In this document: piece by piece, positions 1 through 8,083 of the stretch
Numbering within the stretch: position 1 is the stretch's first letter
Layout: each line of letters starts with the position of its first letter
NCBI GenBank assembly: GCA_018398765.1
Contig: JAHBMJ010003962.1
Coordinates: forward strand, 39,287 to 54,286
Reading direction: 5' to 3'
Length of the DNA stretch: 15,000 bases
From: Chromera velia
Taxonomy: Eukaryota; Sar; Chromeraceae
The notes under the pieces: generated by a model
Databases searched by the model: none
The model's input: the letters and a program-made list of their open reading frames with translations, nothing else
Told to the model about the DNA's origin: nothing
Position numbers and translations under genes: made by a program

Positions 1-1
1 A

Positions 2-45
<44 letters not shown>

Positions 46-74
46 GACTCTCTCTCTCTGTCTGTCTCTCTCTC

Positions 75-105
<31 letters not shown>

Positions 106-115
106 GTGTGTGCAG
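1..115 (+). repeat. Intron end made of (AC)n, (CT)n and (GT)n microsatellites
   Basis: The window opens inside an intron. It reads (AC)n with one interruption at 1-43, CT-rich sequence at about 48-74, then (GT)n with one GC interruption at 74-111, running straight into the acceptor CAG at 113-115. The AC and GT arms are complementary, so the pre-mRNA could fold into a long hairpin ending at the splice site. No gene is seen here. Confidence 0.85.
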
Positions 116-1082
116 GCTACCGTGCAAGGAACCGCGCTTTGCCGGGGGATCGCGTTGTTGTTGTAATCGGGAAGCCTGAGAGGCGGAAGGGGGTGGATGA
201 GGAGTTGGGGGGGCGGGAGGATCTGACGGCGGCAGAGACGGAGGCGGACATTCGGCCGGGGTTGGGTGTGGAGGCAGAGGCGGGAGGCGAGTTGACGGGA
301 CTGAGCGTTGGAGGAAAGCCGGAGGCGCAAGTCGAATGTTTGGAGCGTAGGGAGAGTGCGGAGAGCTCAGGGGATTTATCTCTTGGTGGTCCACTGGATC
401 ATCTTGTGCGTGGTCGTGTGGTGCGGATCGTGAGCAGAGGGGAGACTCTGGCGGGTCCCCTTGCGTGTACAATTCAACCGGATGCGACAGAGAAGATTGC
501 CAAGACACTGGAGACTGGAGGAGGAGAGGTGGAGGTCCTTGCTCAACCTCGGTGAGTCTTTTCCGTCTCTATCTGACTCTCTCCCTATCTCGCCCTCATT
601 CATTTTGTGTCTCTTCTGTGAATCGCGAAGGAAGGAACTTCTGGGCATGCGTGCACACAGACAGACGCTGTTTATTGATGTTCGTTCGTTCGTTGATGTG
701 TTTAAACGTTGACTGAGTGCAGAGACTCCCGGTGCCCCCCTCTCCGGTTGAAGGTCCGAGTGCCTGGGGAGGTTGGGCGGGCGGTGGAGGTCGGGACTCG
801 GTCTTCTCCGTCTGTTGGTTCTCTGTCTCAGCCGGAGTCGGTCCTCGCAGTTGCTGCGTTGAGGGCAGCAGGGGGGGGGGAAGGGGAAAGCTTTGGAGCT
901 CTTGAACGTGTACAGAGTGGAGGGGAGGGGGCAGGATTGGGGGTTCTTTGTGCGGTTCGGTTTGAGGACTGGGGGGAAACGGATGTGTGTCCCTCAGGAG
1001 TTGTGGAGGATGTGATGGGGTTGGAAGGGGACATGAAGGCAGAAGCGTTGGCAACCTTGGCTTTCCATAAAGTGGAATGGAG
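116..1082 (+). CDS. Exons 1-2 of the RNB exonuclease: OB/cold-shock-type RNA-binding region
   Basis: Exon 1 (116-551) follows a TG-repeat acceptor ending GCAG and stops before GTGAGT at 552. Exon 2 (723-1082) stops before GTCCGT at 1083. The 552-722 intron joins phase exactly (CG|A). Near 118-170 the protein reads [16 protein letters not shown], the hallmark of the first cold-shock-like domain in Rrp44 and DIS3L2, which feeds single-stranded RNA into the catalytic channel. Exon 2 ends with a block like the second OB domain: VRFEDW, then a P-x-G step, then [14 protein letters not shown], which resembles the family GD-x(2)-xE-x-x-AL stretch just before the RNB domain. Between these lie about 200 residues of Gly/Glu-rich, poorly conserved sequence (roughly 180-400 and 770-940), longer than the loops usually seen. 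The start codon is outside the window. Confidence 0.82.
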
Positions 1083-1363
1083 GTCCGTCTGCGAGTTCGA
1101 CTCTTTTTTTGTTGACAACTCAAAACTGTGGGCCAGCATTCTCTTGTATCGATGTGTGTTTTTGTTCGCCTCCGGTCGTTCTTTCTTTTTCTCTTTCGCC
1201 ACCTAGTGATGTGACGTGGAAGCGAAGAAATTTGTTTGCATCCATCCTCCTGCATGTATGCATTGATGCGTCTGTTCTTTTTCTTTCGGTGTGTACACAG
1301 ACAGCTGTCTGTGTCTGCCCTGTCTTCTTTCGTGTGGGCAGGTGACTTCCTTCCTGTACGTCT

Positions 1364-1453
<90 letters not shown>

Positions 1454-2430
1454 TATGACATGTGCAGAGCCCATCCAGCGGATGTTGTAGAAGAGCTCCG
1501 GGAGAAACTGCAGAGGATGGACAAAAAAAGCGGCAAACCAAAATGGCTGGCAGACGCGGAGAGAGACCCCATGCGAGCGGATTTCAGGCATTTGGACTCG
1601 TTCACAATCGATCCACCAACCGCAAAGGTCAGAAGGAAGAACAGACAATTAATTAACCCATGCAACCAACCAAACCTCATAGGGCCTGCTTGTTGTGTGT
1701 ATCCGCGTGGCTGTGCGTGTGGAGTCCAGGTATGTGCACGCGCTCGCCTTTATGAATTAATATTTGGGCGCGTCGGGGTCAGGGACCCATACCATCCAGA
1801 AGCTCTTCTTCTGAACTGCTTATGTCTTCACTCAGTGGCTTCTCTATCACGGACCAACGGCCTGCCTGCCTGCCTGCCGGCCTAACTGACTCACTGACTG
1901 ACTGACACGCAGAGATAGACCACCCCACTGACTGAGTTGCCGGCTTCTCTCATTTTTCTCTCTCCTGACGGACTCACTCAGACCGCCTCTTTCTCCAGTT
2001 CTCTTCTTTACTGTTTTCTTTGAATGAATTGACGCACGCTTGCATGCAGGATTTGGACGACGCGATTTCAGTGGAGTTGACGGACCCAAAAGGCAAAATT
2101 TTGCCCAAACCACACGACCTCAGTGCCCTCATGAGCGCAGATCCCCAAGACCTTCCCCCCGTGCTCCTTCGCATCGGCGTGCACATTGCGGACGTAGGCC
2201 ACTTCGTTCCGAGGGGGGAGAGACTCGACTTGGAGGCAGCGAGACGGGCGTCAACCGTCTACTTGGATGGGATGTAAGTGACTGAGTGGATGGATGAATG
2301 AATGGATTGATTAATGAAGGGATGTGCAGATCGAAGAGATTTTGTGACGATTGAGTTGTTGATCATTGTACTATCGATGGTTCGCATGTTTGGTGGTCGG
2401 ATTTTCTTCAATTCTCTGTGGTCACACAGG

Positions 2431-2464
<34 letters not shown>

Positions 2465-4617
2465 TGCACGCATACGCACATGCACATACATTCATACACG
2501 CGCCTACATTCACATGTTTAGATGTATACTTACAGAAAGAATGCGTTTGTATGAACGTGCGTGTGTGTGTGTGTGCAGGACCTTTCCGATGCTTCCCCGA
2601 GATCTCTCTGAGTCTGTTTGTTCTCTTCTGCCTCACCTCGACCGGCTGTCCTTTTCAGTTTTTTTTCACTTGGACTTGAACGGACGTCTGGTAGTGGAGT
2701 CCCCCGACAGAGGCACCAGAGGAAGAGAGAGGCAACCAAATTTGTTGTCCTTTGTGAAGAAAGGCATTATTCGAACGAGAGCACGACTGGACTACGCGAG
2801 TGCCGAGGGTTTCCTTTCAGCCACTGGGGCAGAGGGGGTGCCTGTAGAGAGGGCGGCAGAGCGCATCCAGGCGCCCCCCAGCGTTGCGAGGGACCTTGCT
2901 CTGCTCTCTCAGGTGGGTCGCTGCATGCGAATGAATGCATGTTGTTGTCTAGACTGATGGAATCTGTTGTGTGCGGTAGGTAGCATTCTTCGTCGCCAAC
3001 TCTGCTCATTCTACAAGTCCCTCAGGATTGCGACAGCTGATTCATTTGCTGTGCTTCCTTCTCTTCCGGAGAGGAGAAGACGTGCATCAAATCAATGTGA
3101 AAATGCATCTTTTATTTTTTGTTCCTCTCGTCTTTCTCCTCTGTTGTGTAATTCCCCTGAAGCGCCGCCGTGCAAATGCGTGTATCCGTGCACTGTGTGC
3201 ACTTTGACACACACCCCCCGCTGCTTTTTCTTTTTCGTCCAGTGTTGCTGACGTACCCTGATTTGTTCATGCCTGCCTGTCCCTGCTTTTCTTCCTGACT
3301 TGAGGACCGCAGGTGGCGGAAAGGCGTCGGCAGTGGCGGCTGTCCTCTGGCGGCCTCTCTGTGTATGCGGATGACGACGCCACAGGGGAACGTCTGCGGT
3401 TGGACGGCGGGGGTGATCCCTCCCTGGAGGCGCGGGAGGCCCCGTCACCCCTGTCGCATCACCTCGTGGAGGAGTGCATGGTCGTTGCCAACCACGTCGT
3501 TGCCATCAAGTCAGTCAGTCAGTCAGTCAGTCAGTCAGTCGAAACACTAGTTGCAAACAATTGACCGGATGTCGAGACAGACAGAGAACTCCCCCCGCCC
3601 CGGCCTGCGTGTTTGGTTGCCGTCCGTCTGTCCTCTTGCATCGTGATTGATTTGCCCGCGCTTCTCCCGTTCCCACCCTCTCTTTTTCCTTCTGTTCGAC
3701 AAACAAACAACGGGAAAAGCAGCGCTGAAGTCCATCATTTCACATCAGCAGCAGGCTCAAGCAGGCATCAGAAGAACAGAACAGAACAGAAAGGATTGAG
3801 GTCTGTTTCTTTCGTCATTTATTTAGCACAAAGAAAGCATAGACAGACCTCATAGAGCAGCCAATCAGACAAGCGCACGGAGGATTCACGTTCGCGTGCA
3901 CGATCGATCGATATTCGATGCAGGCTCCTGGAAGGGGACAGGCAAGAGTCTGTTTTGCGACGCCACCCCAAGACGGAGGAAGCAGCCGCGAAGGCTGTGT
4001 TACAGTCTCTTCCTGCCGAGCTAAGGAGTGAGCTAGAGGAGAAGGCGAGCACCCTGAAGGAGGGACAACTGCATGCACTCAGCTGTGAGGGGAGCAAAAC
4101 CGAGGCACTCACCTCTAATGGCGCGGTCATTCCCCCTCTGTCAGAGATTCTGGACCTGTGCAGAAAGCGCCTCTCGCCCTCTGCCTACGGTGCCGTGAGT
4201 ACGGCGGCCCTCCAGGAATTCAAAGCCGCAGAGTACTTCGCAGTGGCGGAGTCGAAGGCGGAGACCTGGGAGTCAGTCGCAGAAGATAATGACACTAATA
4301 GATTCGTGTGAATATGGAGGAACGGATATTTACGAACACACCTCTACAGCATGTCCGTCGGGTTTTGTTCATCTCATCTGGGTCTAAGTTCAATCTTTCG
4401 ATGGATGTTATGTTCAGACTTTTCTTCGGTTTTTCCCCTCCGGAAATCGTCAATGGTCTGTATGCATGCCGAGTACGTCTCTCTGTCTTGTTCTGTCCAG
4501 CAACGTCCTGTCGTCTCTGCTCGCATGGGGGCATTCGATTTTGGTGTGAGTCTGGTCAAAAGAGTCGATCCACCCTCCGCGTCTGGTCTTCTTGCCTTAC
4601 TGCTGCCTGCCTTCATG

Positions 4618-4656
<39 letters not shown>

Positions 4657-7302
4657 TTCTGATGCCTGCAGGCATTGGGCCTTGCAGCTGCCTGCGTACA
4701 TGCACTTCACCTCGCCGATTCGCCGCTACGCAGACATCCTCGTGCACAGAACGTGAATCAAGTCTCTCTGCCTCTTTCTCTCTTCATCTCTCCCTCTCTC
4801 TCTTCCTCTCTCCCTGTCCCCCCCCCTCCCTCCTTTGAGAGAAAGGAGGGCATCGTTCAGCATTTGCGGGGGCATTTCCCTCCTTCTTCGCTTCTCATCT
4901 CGGTCTGCTTCCTACTCCGTGTCTCCCTCTTCCTGCCTTCACCCCCCCCTCCCGCCCCGCCCTGTCTTGTGCGGCTTCTCTGAGTGTCCCTGCATTCTGG
5001 TGCATGTCTTCTTCTTACTTTCTTGCCTCCATGGTTTGTTTGTTTTCTTCAGAGTCAATGACCGATTGGCTGCTTCATTCAAAAAATGACCCGGAGACTA
5101 TGCGTGTATGCAGACTGGGTGCCTCCCTCTCTCAGGCTGCCGCACAGAAAGGAGACGGAGAGGGAGAGAGAGATGCGAAAGTGGATCTGAAAACTCTGGA
5201 GGCTCAGTGCGGAGTGTGCAACACCAAGAAAAGGGCCATCGAGGTCAGAAGGGTGTGTGTGTAGTGCACGTATGTATTGCGTCTCCTTTGGCTTGACTGT
5301 GCATTCAGTCGATGCTTTGGTTGAGTGACGAGCCCTTCCGGTCACACGAGAAAGAAATTGCACGACGTCTTCAGAGGGTGCATCAAATATATATTCTCCG
5401 CTGACGGCTGTGCACATCGAGCTTGACTAAAAGAAGGGGGAGAACATTCGAATGCGTCAGTAGAGGACTCCAAGCGCCTACACGCGCTGCAGTGGGTGGC
5501 CTCAAACTTGCACCGTCACGTTTCTGATAGGAACACAGAACACTCTGTCTATTGATATAACGTTATGTGTGTGTCGCCCCCCGTGCTGACCTCACCTTCC
5601 TTCCTTCCTTCCTTTCCACACGCCCCTCCGTATCATGTGGGGGCGGCTCTTGCTCTTGCAGGATGCTGAGCGCAGTATCCGATCGCTCGCGTTCAACCGT
5701 CTGCTGAGGAGTCGGTACGGCCAGAGGGGAATGGAATACGACGACGCCGTCCTTGTGAAAATCATTTCTGACTCTGACTCGAAGGGATCGCAGGGCGGAG
5801 ATCATGTGGAGGAGGTTGAGGAGGAAGAGCAAGTAGAAGAGAGGGAGACAGAGGGTATTCTTGAAGGGAGAGAGGGAAGCGTCCAAGGGCAAGTGGGGGA
5901 GGCGTCTGAATTTACAGAAGAAGAAGAAGAAGAAGAGTCTCTTCTCCGTCCTTTTCCTTTTTCAAATAAAAGCAAAAGCGGGGCATTGTTGTTTTTCGTC
6001 CCTCTGATGGGCGCATACAAGTCTGTCGGTTTCCGTGTTCTGGGGATTTCCGTTTCTTCTTTGGGAGGGGACACGTTGAAAGATGGGCATTCCATTGAGG
6101 CGAATTATGTGGACAACAGGGGTGAGGCTCAGTCTGTGTGTCTGCGTCCGTTTGCGCCTCTGAGAGTCCGTCTTGTGCCTGGAGAGAGGGAGTGGAGCGT
6201 GAGACTTGACATTCCGACTGCATCACCAGAATTGACAACGAGAGCACGAGAGGCCCCAGCCAAAGGGGGAGTAGGAGATTCTTCAAAAGAGCTGCACAGG
6301 ACTGAAGTGAATGCATTGCCTCTGAGGGCATTACCACATGATACCCCTCCCCCACCACAGGGCAGGTTGCGGGGAGAAGAGGACGCCTTCCGCTCGTCTT
6401 CAAACGACAAAGGGGAAGAAAAGTCTGAGGAGGAAGAGGGGTGGAACAGAGTCCAATCTCAGATGGAAAAGCGGAGAGGCAGGGAAACCCAGCCAGACCG
6501 TGACTCAAGAGCGAGAGGCAAGGGGCCCGGAAAAGGAAAAGCAGCTCCTGTCCTAATGGCTCCTGTGCCACCCCCTTTGTCCTCTTCCTCGAATTCCTCC
6601 AAACCACCCTTGTCTTCTTCACCTTCTTCTGCTTCGTCCCTCTCGTCTCCTAAGCTCTCTTCTTGGGACAGAGACAGAGACCGAGGTGGATCGCCCCTAC
6701 AGTCACGGTTACAGAAAGAAAACCTGGAACCAAGTCGAGAGAGAGACAGGCAGAAGCAAAAAGGGAGAAGGGAAGGGGGTAAACGAGGAGGGAATCTGCA
6801 AAATCAGCAATTGCATTCGCGGACACCTGAGCTTTGCCCGCAAGCGACAGAAAGGATAGATCTAAAACTCAAAGGCAGACGCAGTTTGAAAGGGCCACAC
6901 CCTTCTTCAACAGAAACTGCAGACAGCGATGACACAAACCAGATTGATACTGTCGTTCCAGGCCATTCCTTATTTGTTGCAGAGGCAGAATCGGATGGTT
7001 TGGATCCCGTGGGAGTCCCTTCTGTGACCTCCGATCTCAAGGCTCGGAAGTGTGATGCAATGGCATCTGATCGGAAGTGTGATGCAATGGCATCTGGTCT
7101 AGACGTTCGGTTTCCGTCTGAATCATCTGATGAAGTCGTTGAAACGAAAGAGAATGAGCGCACGTGGAATGCGAACAAGAAGGGGGATGACGGGGAGACA
7201 GGCGTCGACGCACAAGACAAGCGTAAACGCTTTCGGCTGCCGGCTTTCCATCGAGACTCAACGTTGCGTTTTTGCGCGCCTCCAATGCGCTCGTCATTCT
7301 AA
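116..7302 (+). CDS. DIS3/DIS3L2-like RNB-family 3'-5' exoribonuclease, 3' part of a multi-exon gene (5'-partial)
   Basis: The product should degrade RNA from the 3' end, as Rrp44/DIS3 does on the exosome or DIS3L2 does in the cytoplasm. I join eleven exons: 116-551, 723-1082, 1468-1627, 2050-2273, 2579-2912, 3313-3509, 3924-4307, 4501-4545, 4672-4752, 5114-5243 and 5662-7302. All introns are GT-AG and all phases agree, giving about 1,330 codons to the TAA at 7300-7302. Diagnostic motifs are ARNRALPGD in exon 1, [18 protein letters not shown] across exons 3-4, [12 protein letters not shown] in exon 4, [10 protein letters not shown] in exon 5, [16 protein letters not shown] in exon 9 and CNTKKRA in exon 10. 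The four acidic residues of the RNB active-site motif are present. Any N-terminal PIN domain, which would separate DIS3 from DIS3L2, lies upstream of the window, so I give no symbol. The end of exon 7 and the whole of exon 8 are the least certain. No frameshift or internal stop is needed, so the gene looks functional. Confidence 0.88.
1366..1453 (+). repeat. (CA)n microsatellite in the 1083-1467 intron
   Basis: About 88 bp of CA dinucleotides with two ATAC interruptions, ending 14 bp before the acceptor TGTGCAG at 1461-1467. Translated on the minus strand it gives long CV-repeat open frames, which are artefacts. The rest of this intron (1083-1365) is T-rich and holds nothing else that I recognise. 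Confidence 0.9.
1468..4752 (+). CDS. Exons 3-9 of the RNB exonuclease: catalytic RNB domain
   Basis: Exons are 1468-1627, 2050-2273, 2579-2912, 3313-3509, 3924-4307, 4501-4545 and 4672-4752. [13 protein letters not shown] crosses the exon 3/4 junction and carries the Asp cluster that holds Mg2+ in RNase II-type enzymes. [12 protein letters not shown] (about 2173-2208) is the next core strand. Exon 5 holds [20 protein letters not shown], exon 6 [15 protein letters not shown], exon 7 VLRRHP, and exon 9 [18 protein letters not shown], with the Arg pair that contacts phosphate. Thirty residues separate VEL from RIGVHIADV, where homologues usually have under ten. Exon 7 can end at 4307 (donor GTGAAT) or 4271 (donor GTCAGT) in the same phase. 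Exon 8 is only 45 nt and was chosen because donor GTGAGT at 4546 makes both junctions fit; its similarity to the family is weak. Confidence 0.82.
2431..2578 (+). repeat. (CT)n-(CA)n ... (GT)n pair inside the 2274-2578 intron
   Basis: CT repeats at 2431-2445 pass into CA repeats at 2445-2464. About 95 bp later a 15-bp GT tract (2561-2575) abuts the acceptor GCAG. The order CT, CA, GT, CAG differs only slightly from the intron at 1-115 (AC, CT, GT, CAG). The CA and GT arms are complementary over about 15 bp. Confidence 0.85.
3510..3540 (+). repeat. (GTCA)n tetranucleotide repeat overlapping a 5' splice site
   Basis: Almost eight tandem GTCA units begin exactly at the predicted donor (GTCAGT at 3510) after exon 6. 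Every unit offers the same GTCAGT donor, shifted by four bases. Only the first keeps phase with exon 7 (AA|G, Lys). The remainder of this intron, to 3923, has no gene that I can see. Confidence 0.8.
4619..4653 (+). repeat. (TG)n microsatellite in the 4546-4671 intron
   Basis: About 35 bp of uninterrupted TG dinucleotides, 18 bp before the acceptor CTGCAG that opens exon 9. It occupies the position where a polypyrimidine tract is expected. Confidence 0.9.
4753..5113 (+). other. Intron between exons 9 and 10, pyrimidine-rich
   Basis: Donor GTGAAT at 4753, acceptor ATGCAG ending at 5113. The interval is strongly C/T-rich, with CTCT and CCCC runs at 4770-4830 and 4915-4965. A nearer acceptor, TTCAG at 5052, also looks good by sequence but would break the reading frame (see rejected items). 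Confidence 0.7.
5114..7302 (+). CDS. Exons 10-11 of the RNB exonuclease: end of RNB, S1-like domain and disordered tail
   Basis: Exon 10 (5114-5243) starts after ATGCAG. Its phase turns the junction into VHR-T-LGASL, matching the family HR-x-LAAAL helix, and it continues to [13 protein letters not shown]. Exon 11 (5662-7302) continues in phase 0 with [15 protein letters not shown]. An S1-like OB fold follows: a first strand AVLVKI (about 5746-5763), then [16 protein letters not shown] (about 5992-6040), and a closing strand region [11 protein letters not shown] to about 6219. These halves are separated by about 70 acidic residues, including a Glu run encoded by GAA repeats near 5917-5937. From about 6220 to the stop lie some 360 residues of low-complexity sequence: Ser/Pro-rich at 6565-6660, Arg/Lys/Glu-rich at 6670-6790, and a 27-bp duplication at 7045-7098. 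This tail has no domain I recognise and is probably lineage-specific. Confidence 0.8.
5244..5661 (+). other. Intron between exons 10 and 11
   Basis: Donor GTCAGA after ...AIE, acceptor CTCTTGCAG ending at 5661; both junctions are phase 0. It contains a (TTCC)n stretch at about 5598-5614. A short open stretch at 5307-5400 shows no similarity to the family and is not needed by the model. Nothing else is recognised. Confidence 0.75.
7045..7098 (+). repeat. 27-bp in-frame tandem duplication in the exonuclease tail
   Basis: Two adjacent 27-bp units encode RKCDAMASD and RKCDAMASG. They differ at one base (GAT versus GGT), so the duplication is recent or conserved. It lies in the disordered C-terminal tail. 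Confidence 0.9.
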
Positions 7303-7694
7303 TATATTGCCTGATCATGGTATTACAATTAATGCAGAAGAACATTTAATAATTGAACTGTGAATTATTATATTCTAGAATATATGTGTTAAAATGAATT
7401 TTAGATACGCAACTCCATGTATAGACTAGGCAGCACGAATGTCACTTCAATTCGAATTCAGTTTACATTGACATTTTTTTAAGGTAACTTTAATAAGCTT
7501 AAGGGAATATTAAGGAAACCCTAAAGGAAACCTCTTGGTATCGATGCACTCACAAGTAAAGTTTTTACTATTTAATCATGCATGGAGAATCATCGTAGAT
7601 TATAAGGCTAGTTATAAAGGCCAGTATAACAGACTGTACAAGGGGTTTAGAATCTAGTTCAGAACCGGATTCAACTTAATTTAGAGTTAAAATT
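7303..7694. other. AT-rich 3' flank of the exonuclease gene; no gene seen
   Basis: Composition changes abruptly to AT-rich directly after the TAA at 7302, in contrast to the GC-richer gene. I see no AATAAA signal, no convincing open frame and no RNA gene. A short direct repeat, AAGGAAACC, occurs twice near 7513-7533. The gene's 3' UTR must lie here, but its end cannot be placed. The segment ends at the 5-bp flank of the retrotransposon (7690-7694). Confidence 0.6.
7690..7694. repeat. Putative target-site duplication, left copy
   Basis: AAATT lies directly before the 5' LTR and GAATT (14766-14770) directly after the 3' LTR: four of five bases match, consistent with a 5-bp duplication carrying one later mutation. 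Ty3/Gypsy integrases commonly make 5-bp duplications. AT-rich flanks make chance similarity possible. Confidence 0.6.
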
Positions 7695-7971
7695 TGTGAC
7701 GTGAATGTTCATAGCCGCGCCGCCTCTAAGCGTTGGCGTGGCCCGGTCGGTGGCGTTGAGAGAACGCATGAGCCTGCTTTGCGGGACCGAGCGGAAGCGC
7801 GCGCGCCCGTAGCCACTCCAATCGATATAGCTTCACGACGGCTTGTGTTCATGGCATCCAGATTGACTAGCAGGAGAACCGGACTTTGAAGTAGGACTTC
7901 TAAGGAACGCTTCTAGGAACAGACCTTCTAATCTGTTATATGAGCCTCGTGCTAGCTATGGTTTCATCTCA
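7695..7971 (+). repeat. 5' LTR, 277 bp
   Basis: Starts TGTGACGTG and ends TTTCATCTCA (TG...CA ends). It aligns without gaps to 14489-14765 at a constant offset of 6,794 bp. Its first half is CpG-rich (GCGCGCGCCC near 7798-7807); an ATATAG at about 7825-7830 could be a TATA-like box, but this is weak. It should hold the element's promoter and start site. Short open frames across it are not genes. Confidence 0.93.
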
Positions 7972-7988
7972 TGTGCTAGCAGGGCCGC
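7972..7988 (+). other. Possible primer-binding site, weak
   Basis: The first bases after the 5' LTR include TAGCAGGG at 7977-7984, reminiscent of the TGGTAGCAG-type sites complementary to initiator Met-tRNA in many chromoviruses. The expected leading TGG is not clean (TGTGC instead). The match is suggestive only. Confidence 0.3.
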
Positions 7989-8083
7989 GTTCGGCAAGGG
8001 CTGAGAAGCTTTTGAGTGGAGTCAGAAGCGCAGATTGAAGTGTTTCAACATGTTGACAGACTAAGATTGAGAGATCATGAGAG

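Noticed and set aside
596-1648. 350-codon open frame on the minus strand
   Set aside because: Its middle is a CV repeat created by the (CA)n microsatellite. The opposite strand carries conserved exons 2 and 3 of the exonuclease.
4501-4543. Reading exon 8 as [14 protein letters not shown], which resembles an R-P-x-x-x-A motif of the family
   Set aside because: Neither nearby donor in that phase joins exon 9 in the HWALQLP frame. The alternative phase fits at both ends. Not fully excluded.
5053-5113. Earlier acceptor (TTCAG at 5052) giving [11 protein letters not shown] and a possible frameshift at A6 (5081-5086)
   Set aside because: It needs an unexplained 1-bp frameshift. The acceptor at 5113 joins in phase and gives the family-like HR-T-LGASL, so no frameshift is required.
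5307-5400. Possible extra exon inside the 5244-5661 intron
   Set aside because: No family similarity, and exon 10 joins exon 11 directly in phase 0 with continuous family-like sequence.
5598-5614. (TTCC)n and other short tandem units as a CRISPR-like or telomere-like array
   Set aside because: Simple intronic microsatellites with no spacers and no telomeric unit.
5912-6622. 236-codon minus-strand open frame
   Set aside because: It is the complement of the low-complexity exon 11, whose sense strand encodes the S1-like domain and tail.
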